This document shows, one piece after another, positions 1-7,398 of a stretch of DNA of 64,000 nucleotides; the first letter of the stretch is position 1; every line of letters begins with the position of its first letter. The translations under genes and the position numbers were made by a program. This DNA is from an uncultured Nioella sp. Its GTDB lineage: Bacteria; Pseudomonadota; Alphaproteobacteria; Rhodobacterales; Rhodobacteraceae. The stretch spans positions 248,001 to 312,000 of the forward strand of contig CANMJH010000003.1 of NCBI GenBank assembly GCA_947498125.1, in the 5' to 3' direction. The notes below the pieces were generated by a model. It did not search any database. It was given only the letters and a program-made list of their open reading frames with translations, and was not told where the DNA came from.

Positions 1-885
1 GAATGCGATGAAGATATCACCAGAGTTATTGCCACCCGGAGATCCGGACCGACTTATTCCAATGGTGGCGCGGCGGGCGATGCGTTCAAGCTGCCCTGAG
101 GAGAGCGGCACATCGGTTGCGATGACACAGACGATGGAACCGCGCTCGGTGTTGAACCCTGGCAATCGATCGTCTTGCAATACTCGTCCAACAGGCGCGC
201 CAAGCACGGTCAGCCATGGGCGGATGCCGTGGTTTGCCTGTACCAAGGCCCCAAGCGTAAAACTTTTGCTGTCAATGGAGATCTCACGCGAGGCCGTGCC
301 AGTTCCTCCCTTGTATTCATAGCAGATCATCCCGGCTCCGCCGCCGACATTCCCTTCGGCAATTTCTCCGGACGTTGCTGATTGAATGGCGGTCAGCGCG
401 TGCTCAGGACGAACGTGAAAGCCGTTGATGTCATTCAAGACACCGTCATAGGTCTCTGACACCACCGGCATCGCCCACAGGTGATTATTTTCCCATTCTT
501 TGGCATAATGTTCGACAATCCAGCGCGTCGCGCCTTCATGAGCTGCACCGACGGAATGGGTATTTGTCAGCATGATCGGACCGACAAAGTACCCACCATC
601 ATGAATCCAATGAGAACCGGTCATCTCGCCGTTACCGTTCAGTGTAAACTGGCCCGCAAGGACAGGTTTTGGGCTTTCTTCAAACCCGCGCGGCAATATG
701 GCTGTCACGCCGGTTTGGACTTGCTTTGCACCCCGCCGGGGCGACGGATCAACGTGGGAGGACACCGTTTCGTAGCCAACGAGAACACCGGGAACATCCG
801 TGATCGCGTTGTTCGGCCCGGTTGTCCCCGGAAATGGAAGCCCTGCTTCACGCGCCCTTGGCTTGGTCTTGAACACTTGTGCCAT
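1..885 (-). CDS. P1-family (DmpA/BapA-like) aminopeptidase, partial
   Basis: The reading frame starts with ATG at 885 and is still open at base 1, giving 295 residues without a stop; the C-terminus lies outside the window. Near the visible end a GSPGGNNSGD segment matches the Asn-Ser cleavage site of family S58 peptidases (DmpA, BapA), where self-processing exposes the nucleophilic Ser; the early PGPNNAITDVPGV-like region and the glycine-rich GNVGGGAGM stretch are also typical. Such enzymes remove N-terminal D-, L- or beta-amino acids from small peptides and amides. The start lies 2 bases after the stop of the upstream permease gene, so it is the last visible gene of the polyamine-type ABC operon. 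The substrate is unknown; the context suggests it processes an imported amide or peptide. Confidence 0.85.
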   Translation of the reverse strand, partial: MAQVFKTKPRAREAGLPFPGTTGPNNAITDVPGVLVGYETVSSHVDPSPRRGAKQVQTGVTAILPRGFEESPKPVLAGQFTLNGNGEMTGSHWIHDGGYFVGPIMLTNTHSVGAAHEGATRWIVEHYAKEWENNHLWAMPVVSETYDGVLNDINGFHVRPEHALTAIQSATSGEIAEGNVGGGAGMICYEYKGGTGTASREISIDSKSFTLGALVQANHGIRPWLTVLGAPVGRVLQDDRLPGFNTERGSIVCVIATDVPLSSGQLERIARRATIGISRSGSPGGNNSGDIFIAF

Positions 886-887
886 CG

Positions 888-1715
888 TTATTTCCTAGAT
901 CGTAAGTAAAGGCCGACGGATGCAATGATCAGCGAGAAAAGGAGCATGATTGTCGCGATGGCATTGATCTCAGGTTTTATCCCGCGCCGCAGCATTCCAA
1001 AGATGAAGACAGGCAATGTCTGGCTATCCACACCTGCTATAAAATAGGTAATGACCAGATCATCCATCGAGATGATGAAGGCCAGCAATGCCCCGCCAAT
1101 GACTCCGGGCAAGATCATTGGGAACGTGACCCGCCGGAATGTGACCCATGAATTCGCACCAAGGTCGGCGGCGGCTTCCTCAAGCGCATCATCCATATCG
1201 GCGATCCGGGCCGAGACCACGATGAAGACATAGGAGATCAGAAACGTGCAGTGCCCGATGATGATCGTGACAACCGACAGCTGAATTCCGACGCTGACGA
1301 AAAAGATCAAAAGCGCAATCCCAAGAAGGATGTCAGGCATGATCATCGGCATAAACATGAGCGCGCGATAAAAGGGTTTAAGCCTGAAGCGGAACCTAGC
1401 AACAGCAAGCGCAATGGCCGTTCCGAATACTGTGGAAATTGCAGTGGTGGTCAGCGCAATCGTCAGGCTGTTCTTGACGGCCTCGTATAGCTGATCGGTT
1501 GAATCGAGGTAGAGGGCAGACTCCGTCGTTGCAGCACTCAAGCCAAATATGGCGCGGTACCAATCAAAGGTGAAGTTTTCCCAGATCATCATGTTGACCG
1601 GGTTCGAGTTGAACGAAAACACCACGATCAGCAAAATGGGCGCATAGACGAATGCGAAGAAGAAATAGCCGTAAATGGGCAGAATGCTCGAGCGCAAAAG
1701 CTTTTTGATTTTCAT
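888..1715 (-). CDS. Polyamine-type ABC transporter permease (PotC/PotI-like)
   Basis: This 275-residue inner-membrane protein has an N-terminal transmembrane helix followed by about five more. The cytoplasmic EAA loop (EEAAADLGANSWVTFRRVTFPMILPG, around residues 175-200) contacts the ATPase in binding-protein-dependent importers. Length and sequence fit the PotC/PotI/YdcV group, which forms a heterodimer with a PotB/PotH-type partner, here the gene just upstream (3-base gap). The start ATG at 1715 follows an AGGAGG-like site within the end of the neighbour. The peptidase gene begins immediately downstream, so all five genes are probably co-transcribed. The substrate could be spermidine, putrescine or another cationic or amide compound; the sequence alone does not decide. 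Confidence 0.9.
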   Translation of the reverse strand: MKIKKLLRSSILPIYGYFFFAFVYAPILLIVVFSFNSNPVNMMIWENFTFDWYRAIFGLSAATTESALYLDSTDQLYEAVKNSLTIALTTTAISTVFGTAIALAVARFRFRLKPFYRALMFMPMIMPDILLGIALLIFFVSVGIQLSVVTIIIGHCTFLISYVFIVVSARIADMDDALEEAAADLGANSWVTFRRVTFPMILPGVIGGALLAFIISMDDLVITYFIAGVDSQTLPVFIFGMLRRGIKPEINAIATIMLLFSLIIASVGLYLRSRK

Positions 1716-1718
1716 GGC

Positions 1719-2645
1719 TTAGCCCTCCTTTACTTTGGTTGCATTGGCGTATTCTTCTTCTTTGGTCATGATCCGCACATAGACCATCAGCAAAACCAGA
1801 ACAGCCGCCATGACCAGCATCCCAAGCGCCGATCCGAAGGGCCAATTTCGGGCTGACAGGAACTGCTGTTCGATAAGGTTGCCAATCATCAGGACCCGCG
1901 ATCCACCCAGGACCGACGGCACGATGAAATTCCCAAGGGACGGGATAAAGACGATGATCGACCCTCCAATGATGCCCGGCAGGGTCATGGGCAAGATTAC
2001 GCGGCGAAAGGTTTGCAACCGCGTCGCGCCAAGATCGGCCGAAGCCTCGACCAGTGACATGTCCAGCTTTTCTACTGAGGCGTAGAGCGGCAGAAACATG
2101 AACGGGATGAAGACATAGGCCATACCAATGACCACGGCGGTATTGGTAAACATCAGTTCCAACGGCTCAGAGATGATCCCAGCGCCCATTAAGCCTTGGT
2201 TCAGAAAACCGGTGGGTCGCAGGATAAGCACCCATGCAAAGAGGCGGACAACGAGGCTGACAAAGAACGGCAGAGTGATAAGGAAGAGGAAAAAGCTTTT
2301 CCTCGCATCAGACATCCGACTAATCCAGAATGCCGCCGGATAGCAGATGAAGAGGGAAAGTATGACCGTCGTCAGGGCCAGTTTGACCGAGCGCAGAAAG
2401 ACAATCAGATAGACCGGATCAAACTGTTCGTAACGGCTATCCGCCCAACCCAGAATGCGCCCATAGTTTAGATCGTAGAAATTCCAAACGACCCCGCCAT
2501 ACAGCCCGGGCTCTAAAAAGGAATAGACGACCATGATCCCAAGAGGCACCAGAAAGAACACGCCAAGAAAAATCGTGGGCGGCGTCAGCAGCCCGAATAG
2601 CGCTAGTTTTTTGCGCCCTTCATTTGTCTCCAACCCCGACATCAC
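1719..2645 (-). CDS. Polyamine-type ABC transporter permease (PotB/PotH-like)
   Basis: The 308-residue protein has six predicted membrane helices; the first (LFGLLTPPTIFLGVFFLVPLGIMVVYSF) is characteristic of the PotB/PotH family. The EAA loop is visible as VEASADLGATRLQTFRRVILPMTLPG about 100 residues from the C-terminus. It would pair with the PotC-like subunit encoded directly downstream. Its ATG at 2645 overlaps the last four bases of the ATPase gene (ATGA type), which indicates translational coupling. The C-terminal tail ends in charged residues (MTKEEEYANATKVKEG) on the cytoplasmic side. Assignment to a polyamine-type importer is firm at family level; the transported compound is not known. 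Confidence 0.9.
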   Translation of the reverse strand: MMSGLETNEGRKKLALFGLLTPPTIFLGVFFLVPLGIMVVYSFLEPGLYGGVVWNFYDLNYGRILGWADSRYEQFDPVYLIVFLRSVKLALTTVILSLFICYPAAFWISRMSDARKSFFLFLITLPFFVSLVVRLFAWVLILRPTGFLNQGLMGAGIISEPLELMFTNTAVVIGMAYVFIPFMFLPLYASVEKLDMSLVEASADLGATRLQTFRRVILPMTLPGIIGGSIIVFIPSLGNFIVPSVLGGSRVLMIGNLIEQQFLSARNWPFGSALGMLVMAAVLVLLMVYVRIMTKEEEYANATKVKEG

Positions 2646-3748
2646 ACCACCTTTTCTTCGGTGATGACATGCAATGCCGATTGGGGAACTGTCAGCGAAA
2701 TCTCGGTTCCAGGTGACGCCAATGACGTGCGGTTATGCGCACTTGGGCGCAGTGTGGCTTTGAACTCTGCCCCGCTGTCGGTCGTGACATGCACAAGGTA
2801 GTCCGTGCCGACAAAGAACACCTGTGACACCCGACCTTTAAAGTGAAGATCATCCGCGTTTGATGGCGCGCCAACCTCGACGTCTTCGGGTCGGACAAGC
2901 AACTTAACGGCTTGGTTCTGCGCCAACCCAGAATGCGTTATGCCGGTACGCTGGCCAGAGTTCAGCACTGCTGTTGCACGGGTGCCGTCGACGCTGGTTA
3001 TTTTTGCATCCAATAGATTGCCTTCTCCGACGAACCCGGCAACAAATTCGTTTTCCGGGCGACGGTAGAGGTCTTCGGGTGCGCCAAGTTGCTGAATTTT
3101 GCCGCCAGACAAGACGACGATGCGGTCGGACATAGTCAGGGCTTCTTCCTGATCATGCGTGACAAACACAAAGGCGATACCGACCTCTTCTTGCAGTGTT
3201 TTCAGCTCTTGCTGCATTTTCTGGCGCAGGTTTTTGTCCAGGGCCGATAGTGGCTCGTCCAAAAGGAGGATCTTGGGGCGGGCCACCAGAGATCTGGCCA
3301 GAGCGACCCTTTGCTGCTGGCCGCCTGAAAGCTGCGTGATCTTTCGGTCGCCGTATCCGGCCAACCCAACAAGCTCCAACATCTCTCCAACGCGGCGCTT
3401 GGTGTCTTCTTTGTCGGTTCCTGCAACCTCTAAACTAAAGGCGACATTGCGGGCGATTGTTAGGTGCGGGAACAGCGCATAGCGCTGGAACACGGTATTT
3501 ACGGGCCGTTTATGGGCAGGCAAATGTGTGACCGCGGCCCCATCGATTTCAATGGATCCGCCTTCGAGGTCTTCAAAGCCACTGATCGAGCGAAGCAAAG
3601 TGGTTTTGCCGCAACCCGATGGGCCAAGTAGTGTCACGAACTCGTTCTGCGCAACATCAAGCGAAACGCCGTTCAAAGCCGTTATGGTGCCGCCATCCGG
3701 CGTCTTATATCTTTTGGTCGCATCTTTGATGCCTAGGATCGAATTCAT
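2642..3748 (-). CDS. Polyamine-type ABC transporter ATPase (PotA-like)
   Basis: The 368-residue ATPase energises the importer. Visible motifs are Walker A GPSGCGKTT (residues 42-50), the Q-loop region VFQRYALFPHL, the signature LSGGQQQRVALARS, Walker B ILLLDEPLSALD and the switch His in VTHDQEEA. After about residue 235 comes the C-terminal TOBE/OB-fold regulatory domain normal for PotA, MalK and CysA relatives. Reading NTVFQRYALFPHLTIARNVAFSL places it closest to PotA. It overlaps the downstream permease start by four bases and lies 69 bases after the binding-protein gene, with an intercistronic hairpin in that gap. Confidence 0.92.
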   Translation of the reverse strand: MNSILGIKDATKRYKTPDGGTITALNGVSLDVAQNEFVTLLGPSGCGKTTLLRSISGFEDLEGGSIEIDGAAVTHLPAHKRPVNTVFQRYALFPHLTIARNVAFSLEVAGTDKEDTKRRVGEMLELVGLAGYGDRKITQLSGGQQQRVALARSLVARPKILLLDEPLSALDKNLRQKMQQELKTLQEEVGIAFVFVTHDQEEALTMSDRIVVLSGGKIQQLGAPEDLYRRPENEFVAGFVGEGNLLDAKITSVDGTRATAVLNSGQRTGITHSGLAQNQAVKLLVRPEDVEVGAPSNADDLHFKGRVSQVFFVGTDYLVHVTTDSGAEFKATLRPSAHNRTSLASPGTEISLTVPQSALHVITEEKVV

Positions 3749-3778
3749 TTTCGGTGCCGTTGATCTTGCCGGAAAAAT

Positions 3779-3801
3779 GCGCGGCGGGAATGCCGCCGCG
3801 C
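3779..3801 (-). other. Intercistronic hairpin after the PotD-like gene
   Basis: GCGCGGCGG (3779-3787) and CCGCCGCGC (3793-3801) form a perfect 9-bp stem with a 5-base loop. It lies between the binding-protein gene and the ATPase gene on the minus strand and has no T-run behind it, so it is more likely an mRNA-protecting or partial attenuation hairpin than a full terminator. This fits the need for more binding protein than membrane subunits. Confidence 0.7.
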
Positions 3802-3817
3802 CAGTTTTCAGGGAGAG

Positions 3818-4855
3818 TTATTGAGAGGTTCGAATTGAGGTCCATTCCCGGTTGTAAAGACGCAGGTCCTGGCCCAAATCGACAAAGATTTGCAGTTGCC
3901 CAAGGACGTCATCATCCGGGTAAATCGTTTGGTTGTTGGCGATCTCACTCGGGATAAGCGCTTGGGCCGGAATATTTGGGGTGCCGTTCATTTGCTGTTC
4001 GACATTCAGGGCGGCAATTTCCGGACGCAGGTAGAATTCCAGAAATTGGACGGCGTTTTCCATATTCGGCGCATCGGCCAGAACGCACATGTCTTCTTGG
4101 TACATCGTCGCGCCCTCGGAAGGAATGTAATAGGCCAAGACGTCAGGGTTTTGCTGCACAAAGATGTTAGCACCAACATACCAATGGGCGGCCGCGACAT
4201 CGCCCGAGATCACAAGCGGGATGCTGTCATAAGAGAAGGCTGAAACATTGGCGAGGTTCGCGCGGATGATATCGGCGGCGGCGACCACTTCTGCCTCATC
4301 AGTGGAGTTCACCGACGTTCCGTTCATGATATGGCCAATACCAATCGTCTCTCTGGAATCGTCCAAAAGAATGATCCTTTCGCCACTTGCCGCCAGATCA
4401 AACAGGTCCGCCCAGCTGTCCATGTTTTCGACAATCGTCCGGTTATAGACGACACCAACATTGCCCCACGCATATGGAAGGCAGTATTCGGCATCAGGGT
4501 CGGTTTCGGCGCGAACAAATTGTGGATCGATGTTTGCAAAATCCGGATGTTGACCAATGTTCGTCGGTGCCAGTAGGCCAAGCGTATGCATCACGTCATG
4601 CATGTGAACAGAGGGAAAAACGATATCATAGCCAGAGGCACCTGCTTGGATGCGCGCAAGCATTTCTTCATTGCTGCCATAGGTGTCCAAATTTACGTCG
4701 ATCCCGGTTTCTTCGGTAAATGCCGTCAGGACCGCAGGATTGATGTAGTCGCCCCAATTATAGAGGTTCAACTCCCCCTCGGCAGACGCGGCAGACGCAG
4801 CAAAGATCGCAAAGGCCGACGTTGCACAATGTTTGGTAGATTTTCGGATATCCAT
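3818..4855 (-). CDS. Polyamine-type ABC transporter substrate-binding protein (PotD-like)
   Basis: The 345-residue protein starts with a signal sequence (about residues 1-25, ending near AASAASA-EGE), so it is exported to the periplasm. The mature start ELNLYNWGDYINPAVLTAFTEETGIDV is the hallmark of the PotD/PotF family, followed by the SGYDIVFPS segment lining the cleft and LPYAWGNVGVVYN. The ATG at 4855 is preceded by AGGAAG at suitable spacing. It is the first gene of the operon that continues with ATPase, two permeases and a P1-family peptidase, and it is transcribed away from the RpiR-family regulator. The ligand is probably an amine or amide; PotD-like proteins vary, so the exact compound is open. 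Confidence 0.9.
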   Translation of the reverse strand: MDIRKSTKHCATSAFAIFAASAASAEGELNLYNWGDYINPAVLTAFTEETGIDVNLDTYGSNEEMLARIQAGASGYDIVFPSVHMHDVMHTLGLLAPTNIGQHPDFANIDPQFVRAETDPDAEYCLPYAWGNVGVVYNRTIVENMDSWADLFDLAASGERIILLDDSRETIGIGHIMNGTSVNSTDEAEVVAAADIIRANLANVSAFSYDSIPLVISGDVAAAHWYVGANIFVQQNPDVLAYYIPSEGATMYQEDMCVLADAPNMENAVQFLEFYLRPEIAALNVEQQMNGTPNIPAQALIPSEIANNQTIYPDDDVLGQLQIFVDLGQDLRLYNREWTSIRTSQ

Positions 4856-4915
4856 GGGTTTCTTCCTGTTATCTCTGGGATCGGGTGGAATGCCTTGATC
4901 TGCAAATGGTGATGT

Positions 4916-4946
4916 AATACTAACGTTTCTGTCAAATGTTATTATT
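4916..4946. promoter_or_regulatory. Imperfect palindrome, candidate RpiR operator
   Basis: AATACTAACGTTT (4916-4928) and AAATGTTATTATT (4934-4946) are inverted copies of each other at 11 of 13 positions around a 5-base centre. The site lies in the divergent intergenic region between the PotD-like gene and the RpiR-family gene, where a repressor or activator could control both promoters. The link to the regulator is inferred from position. Confidence 0.55.
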
Positions 4947-4969
4947 CTGTCTTCTTGGGGGTCAAAAAC

Positions 4970-5839
4970 ATGTCATCAGGATTCGCATCCTTCCCACAGG
5001 GGCCGCTTGGAGATTTCATAGGGAAACTTGAGCAAGTTCTTCCCGAATTGCCCAAGCAAGAAGCAAAGGTTGCGCAATTCATCCTGCTGAATGTGCAAAC
5101 CATTGGCCCCGAAACAGGTAAGTCACTCGCCAACAGGATCGGCGTTAGCGAAATAACAGTCGGACGCCTGATGAGACGGCTTGGATATAACGGAACAAAG
5201 CACCTCAAAGAATTGTTGAGAGAGCATTACGCGGTTGGTGGCGCCTCAATTTCGCCAAGCACTGACATCGACAGAAAAATGTCGCAAGTGATGGAGGCGG
5301 AACTGGCTGTCATACGCAGCGTGTACCAGCAAACTGGGAATGAGCATTGGACCAAAGCACGCGCCCTGGTGTCCGAGGCACGTCGAATCTATGTGACCGG
5401 ATTCCAATCCGTTCGCGGTCTGTCAGAAGATTTCACGCGCCGCATGTCGATAGCGCGCCCCAACGTCCAATATCTGTCGCCCCATGACGGTATGCTTGGC
5501 GAGTGGCTGGACGCCAGCGCGCAAGATCGATCAGATGAATGTTTGATTATCGTGGATGTTGTCCCTTACGCGGGAGAAGGCCAGGAACTTGCTCGCATCG
5601 CAAAACAACAAGGCCGGTCGCTGATCGTTATTTCTGATGAGTTTTGTCACTGGAGTGCCGCAGTTGCGGATGCTTGCCTTTATGCACCATCAAACACAGG
5701 TCTTTTTTTGGAATCCACTCTGGGATTGAACGCAACGTTGGCGCTACTGGTAGATCATGCCGCTCATAGCTCGGATGCCGGTGCCAAGAAGCGCCTGTCG
5801 AGTTGGAAGAAAAATGCCCGGCGCCTAAAGCTTTTCTGA
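4970..5839 (+). CDS. MurR/RpiR-family transcriptional regulator
   Basis: The protein has an N-terminal helix-turn-helix of the RpiR type (GKSLANRIGVSEITVGRLMRRLGYNGTKHLKELL, around residues 50-85) followed by a SIS phosphosugar-binding-fold domain (from about residue 120: KARALVSEARRIYVTGFQSVRGLSEDFTRRM ... LIIVDVVPYAGEGQELARIAKQQGRSLIVISDE). I chose ATG 4970, preceded by a GGGGG stretch about 8 bases upstream; a TTG at 4955 in frame is possible but would contain that stretch. It gives 289 residues, a normal family length. Divergence from the polyamine-type operon and a palindrome between them suggest it controls that operon. RpiR regulators of nitrogen-compound transport are known in this bacterial group, so the effector need not be a sugar. 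Confidence 0.88.
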   Translation: MSSGFASFPQGPLGDFIGKLEQVLPELPKQEAKVAQFILLNVQTIGPETGKSLANRIGVSEITVGRLMRRLGYNGTKHLKELLREHYAVGGASISPSTDIDRKMSQVMEAELAVIRSVYQQTGNEHWTKARALVSEARRIYVTGFQSVRGLSEDFTRRMSIARPNVQYLSPHDGMLGEWLDASAQDRSDECLIIVDVVPYAGEGQELARIAKQQGRSLIVISDEFCHWSAAVADACLYAPSNTGLFLESTLGLNATLALLVDHAAHSSDAGAKKRLSSWKKNARRLKLF

Positions 5840-6766
5840 TAGAAACCCGACGGCTCAAAGACGAATGCAAAAGTCATCGGACAGCGCCTCAAAGGTACTC
5901 TGAACATTTAATAGCTTCTACAGATATCAGTTAACGCCCCCATGCCGAAACAGGCGCGCTTAAACTGATTGGTTCCGCAGTTTACCAGTGTCCGGAATGT
6001 GGGCTGCAAGCACAGCATCGTAACAGATGGTCCAATGTCCGGTCCGGGCCGGAACCTACGATTGCTTTCGGCTCCAATGACATTGAGTGTAAACGAAACG
6101 CGCCCGATACCACTTTTGTACCATTGGGAGGGCCCCAATTTTTTACGAGACAGCCGTAGATTCCACCGGCCTTCTTGCCAGGGGTGGGACTGCGGGGGGC
6201 ATATCTATTCTCAATTAAGTGAGGACTATCAGCGTACCTATGCGGAAATTGGCGATCCAACAGCGACTTTTGCTGCTACTCAAAACGCAGAAACGGCGGC
6301 TGAGTTCAGAGCAAAAACATACTAGGACGGACTTAGGCTCGGGCAGGCGCGTTTGGATCCAATTTGGTGGGGGCTGTGTCGGCACGTTTTGTGAACGGGC
6401 ATACGCCAGATTTGTTCGATATCCCAAGACAAACAAACCTGAGGGCCGCACCAAAAAACAGACCTTTGCGCAATTGCCAGTAGCATCTGTTGCTTGCGTT
6501 TGCATGTATGTCTGAGCTCCAGCGTCTTGCAGCCTTTGGGCGCAGAGCCCTGACAACAGGACTGTCGAACGTGTTGAGAGCCCTAAAGTTGATTTCGTAA
6601 TAATAAAAAGTGAGGGGCAAAAAATTTGGGCTGCAACGCTTGGCAGGCCCAATGGCACGACGAAACCTGCTTTAATTTTTGCGCCGTTCAAAAAACACTG
6701 CCTCGGCGCAAGGGCTGCGCCGAGAGGTTCTTTTTTAACTTATCCTTCAAAGACGTATTGTGGTGA
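5840..6766. other. 927-base intergenic region without recognised gene
   Basis: Several short open frames occur on both strands (for example 5969-6325 plus and 6215-6691 minus), but none has a convincing ribosome site, family resemblance or consistent codon use. The plus strand contains short tandem-like echoes such as GTCCGGAATG and GTCCGGTCCGGG (about 5990-6050). The only clear element is the hairpin at 6702-6724. It could be decayed coding sequence or hold an unrecognised small RNA. Confidence 0.5.
6702..6724 (-). terminator. Bidirectional-type terminator after the guanidine operon
   Basis: CTCGGCGCA (6702-6710) pairs with TGCGCCGAG (6716-6724) around a 5-base loop. On the minus strand the stem is followed by a T-run (complement of AAAAAA at 6690-6695), and on the plus strand by TTTTTT at 6731-6736. 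It lies 43 bases after the last gene of the guanidine operon and probably ends that transcript. Confidence 0.75.
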
Positions 6767-6952
6767 CTAACGTCTTTCCTTCGATACTTTTGTGTAAAGG
6801 AATATCAGCACAAGCATGACCAAACCGCCCCCTAAGAATGCAGGAACATCTGACATGTGAAGATGTGGGGCGGCGGAATGTGCGTCATCCATATGGGCAA
6901 GGGCAGGGGACGCGGCGATAATAGCCGCCAAGGTTCCGAACGCGGTTTTCAA
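6767..6952 (-). CDS. Small His-rich single-span membrane protein of the guanidine operon
   Basis: This 61-residue protein is not recognised as a named family. It has a cleavable-looking signal sequence (residues 1-19, ending SPALA), a short stretch with His20, His25, His30 and His32 plus Met21 and Met33 that would face the periplasm, a membrane helix (about 38-53) and a basic cytoplasmic tail (KVSKERR). The start is TTG at 6952, overlapping the stop of the previous gene in a TTGA arrangement, with GGAG about 8 bases upstream. As the last gene of the riboswitch-controlled operon with a probable nickel enzyme, it may bind or help bring in nickel; this is inference from composition and context only. 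Confidence 0.6.
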   Translation of the reverse strand: MKTAFGTLAAIIAASPALAHMDDAHSAAPHLHMSDVPAFLGGGLVMLVLIFLYTKVSKERR

Positions 6953-7398
6953 AGGTCGTACTCCGATTTTTTGGATTGTAGGAAGTCGCGGATATCGAGC
7001 GCGGATTTTTCATTGGCCGAGACATAAACAAGCGACATATTGGTGCGATCCCGGACCATTTCGCCGGGAAAGGGAAGATAGCTTAATTCGCGCGACCCAA
7101 AGGATGGCGACGCCGTGCCGACCTGCCATTCGGTCGTGAGTTCAACATCCACAAGCTTCAGCGCTTTATCGCCGCCGATGCCGGGGCGTTCAAAGGGAAC
7201 GCCCGCAAGCTTCAGGTAGCTGGATTTGTCGGTGGCCTGGACGAACCCATCGATGAATTGCGAGGCCAGAACTTGCAGATCTGCCGCCTCATCATGTTCG
7301 TGCATGTGGCTGTGCAGATGGTCCGCATGGCTATGGTTGTGGCCCGGCCCATGCGTGTGATGGGTATGATGCGGGTCATGGGGATGATCATGTGGCAT
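6949..7398 (-). CDS. His-rich accessory protein, putative nickel chaperone for guanidine hydrolase
   Basis: The 149-residue protein begins with a striking metal-binding stretch: 16 His among residues 3-35, arranged as HDH, PHH, THH and alternating His. The remaining ~110 residues (from DLQVLASQFIDGF) form a soluble domain I do not recognise. ATG 7398 is chosen because the family-like His tract starts there and a GAGGTGG site precedes it; an in-frame longer start would overlap the hydrolase gene by over 100 bases. It overlaps the hydrolase stop by 11 bases, so translation is probably coupled. His-rich tails of this kind occur in nickel chaperones such as UreE, HypB and SlyD. In Synechocystis the nickel guanidine hydrolase needs HypA/HypB-like helpers; this protein may play the equivalent part. 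Confidence 0.65.
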   Translation of the reverse strand: MPHDHPHDPHHTHHTHGPGHNHSHADHLHSHMHEHDEAADLQVLASQFIDGFVQATDKSSYLKLAGVPFERPGIGGDKALKLVDVELTTEWQVGTASPSFGSRELSYLPFPGEMVRDRTNMSLVYVSANEKSALDIRDFLQSKKSEYDL

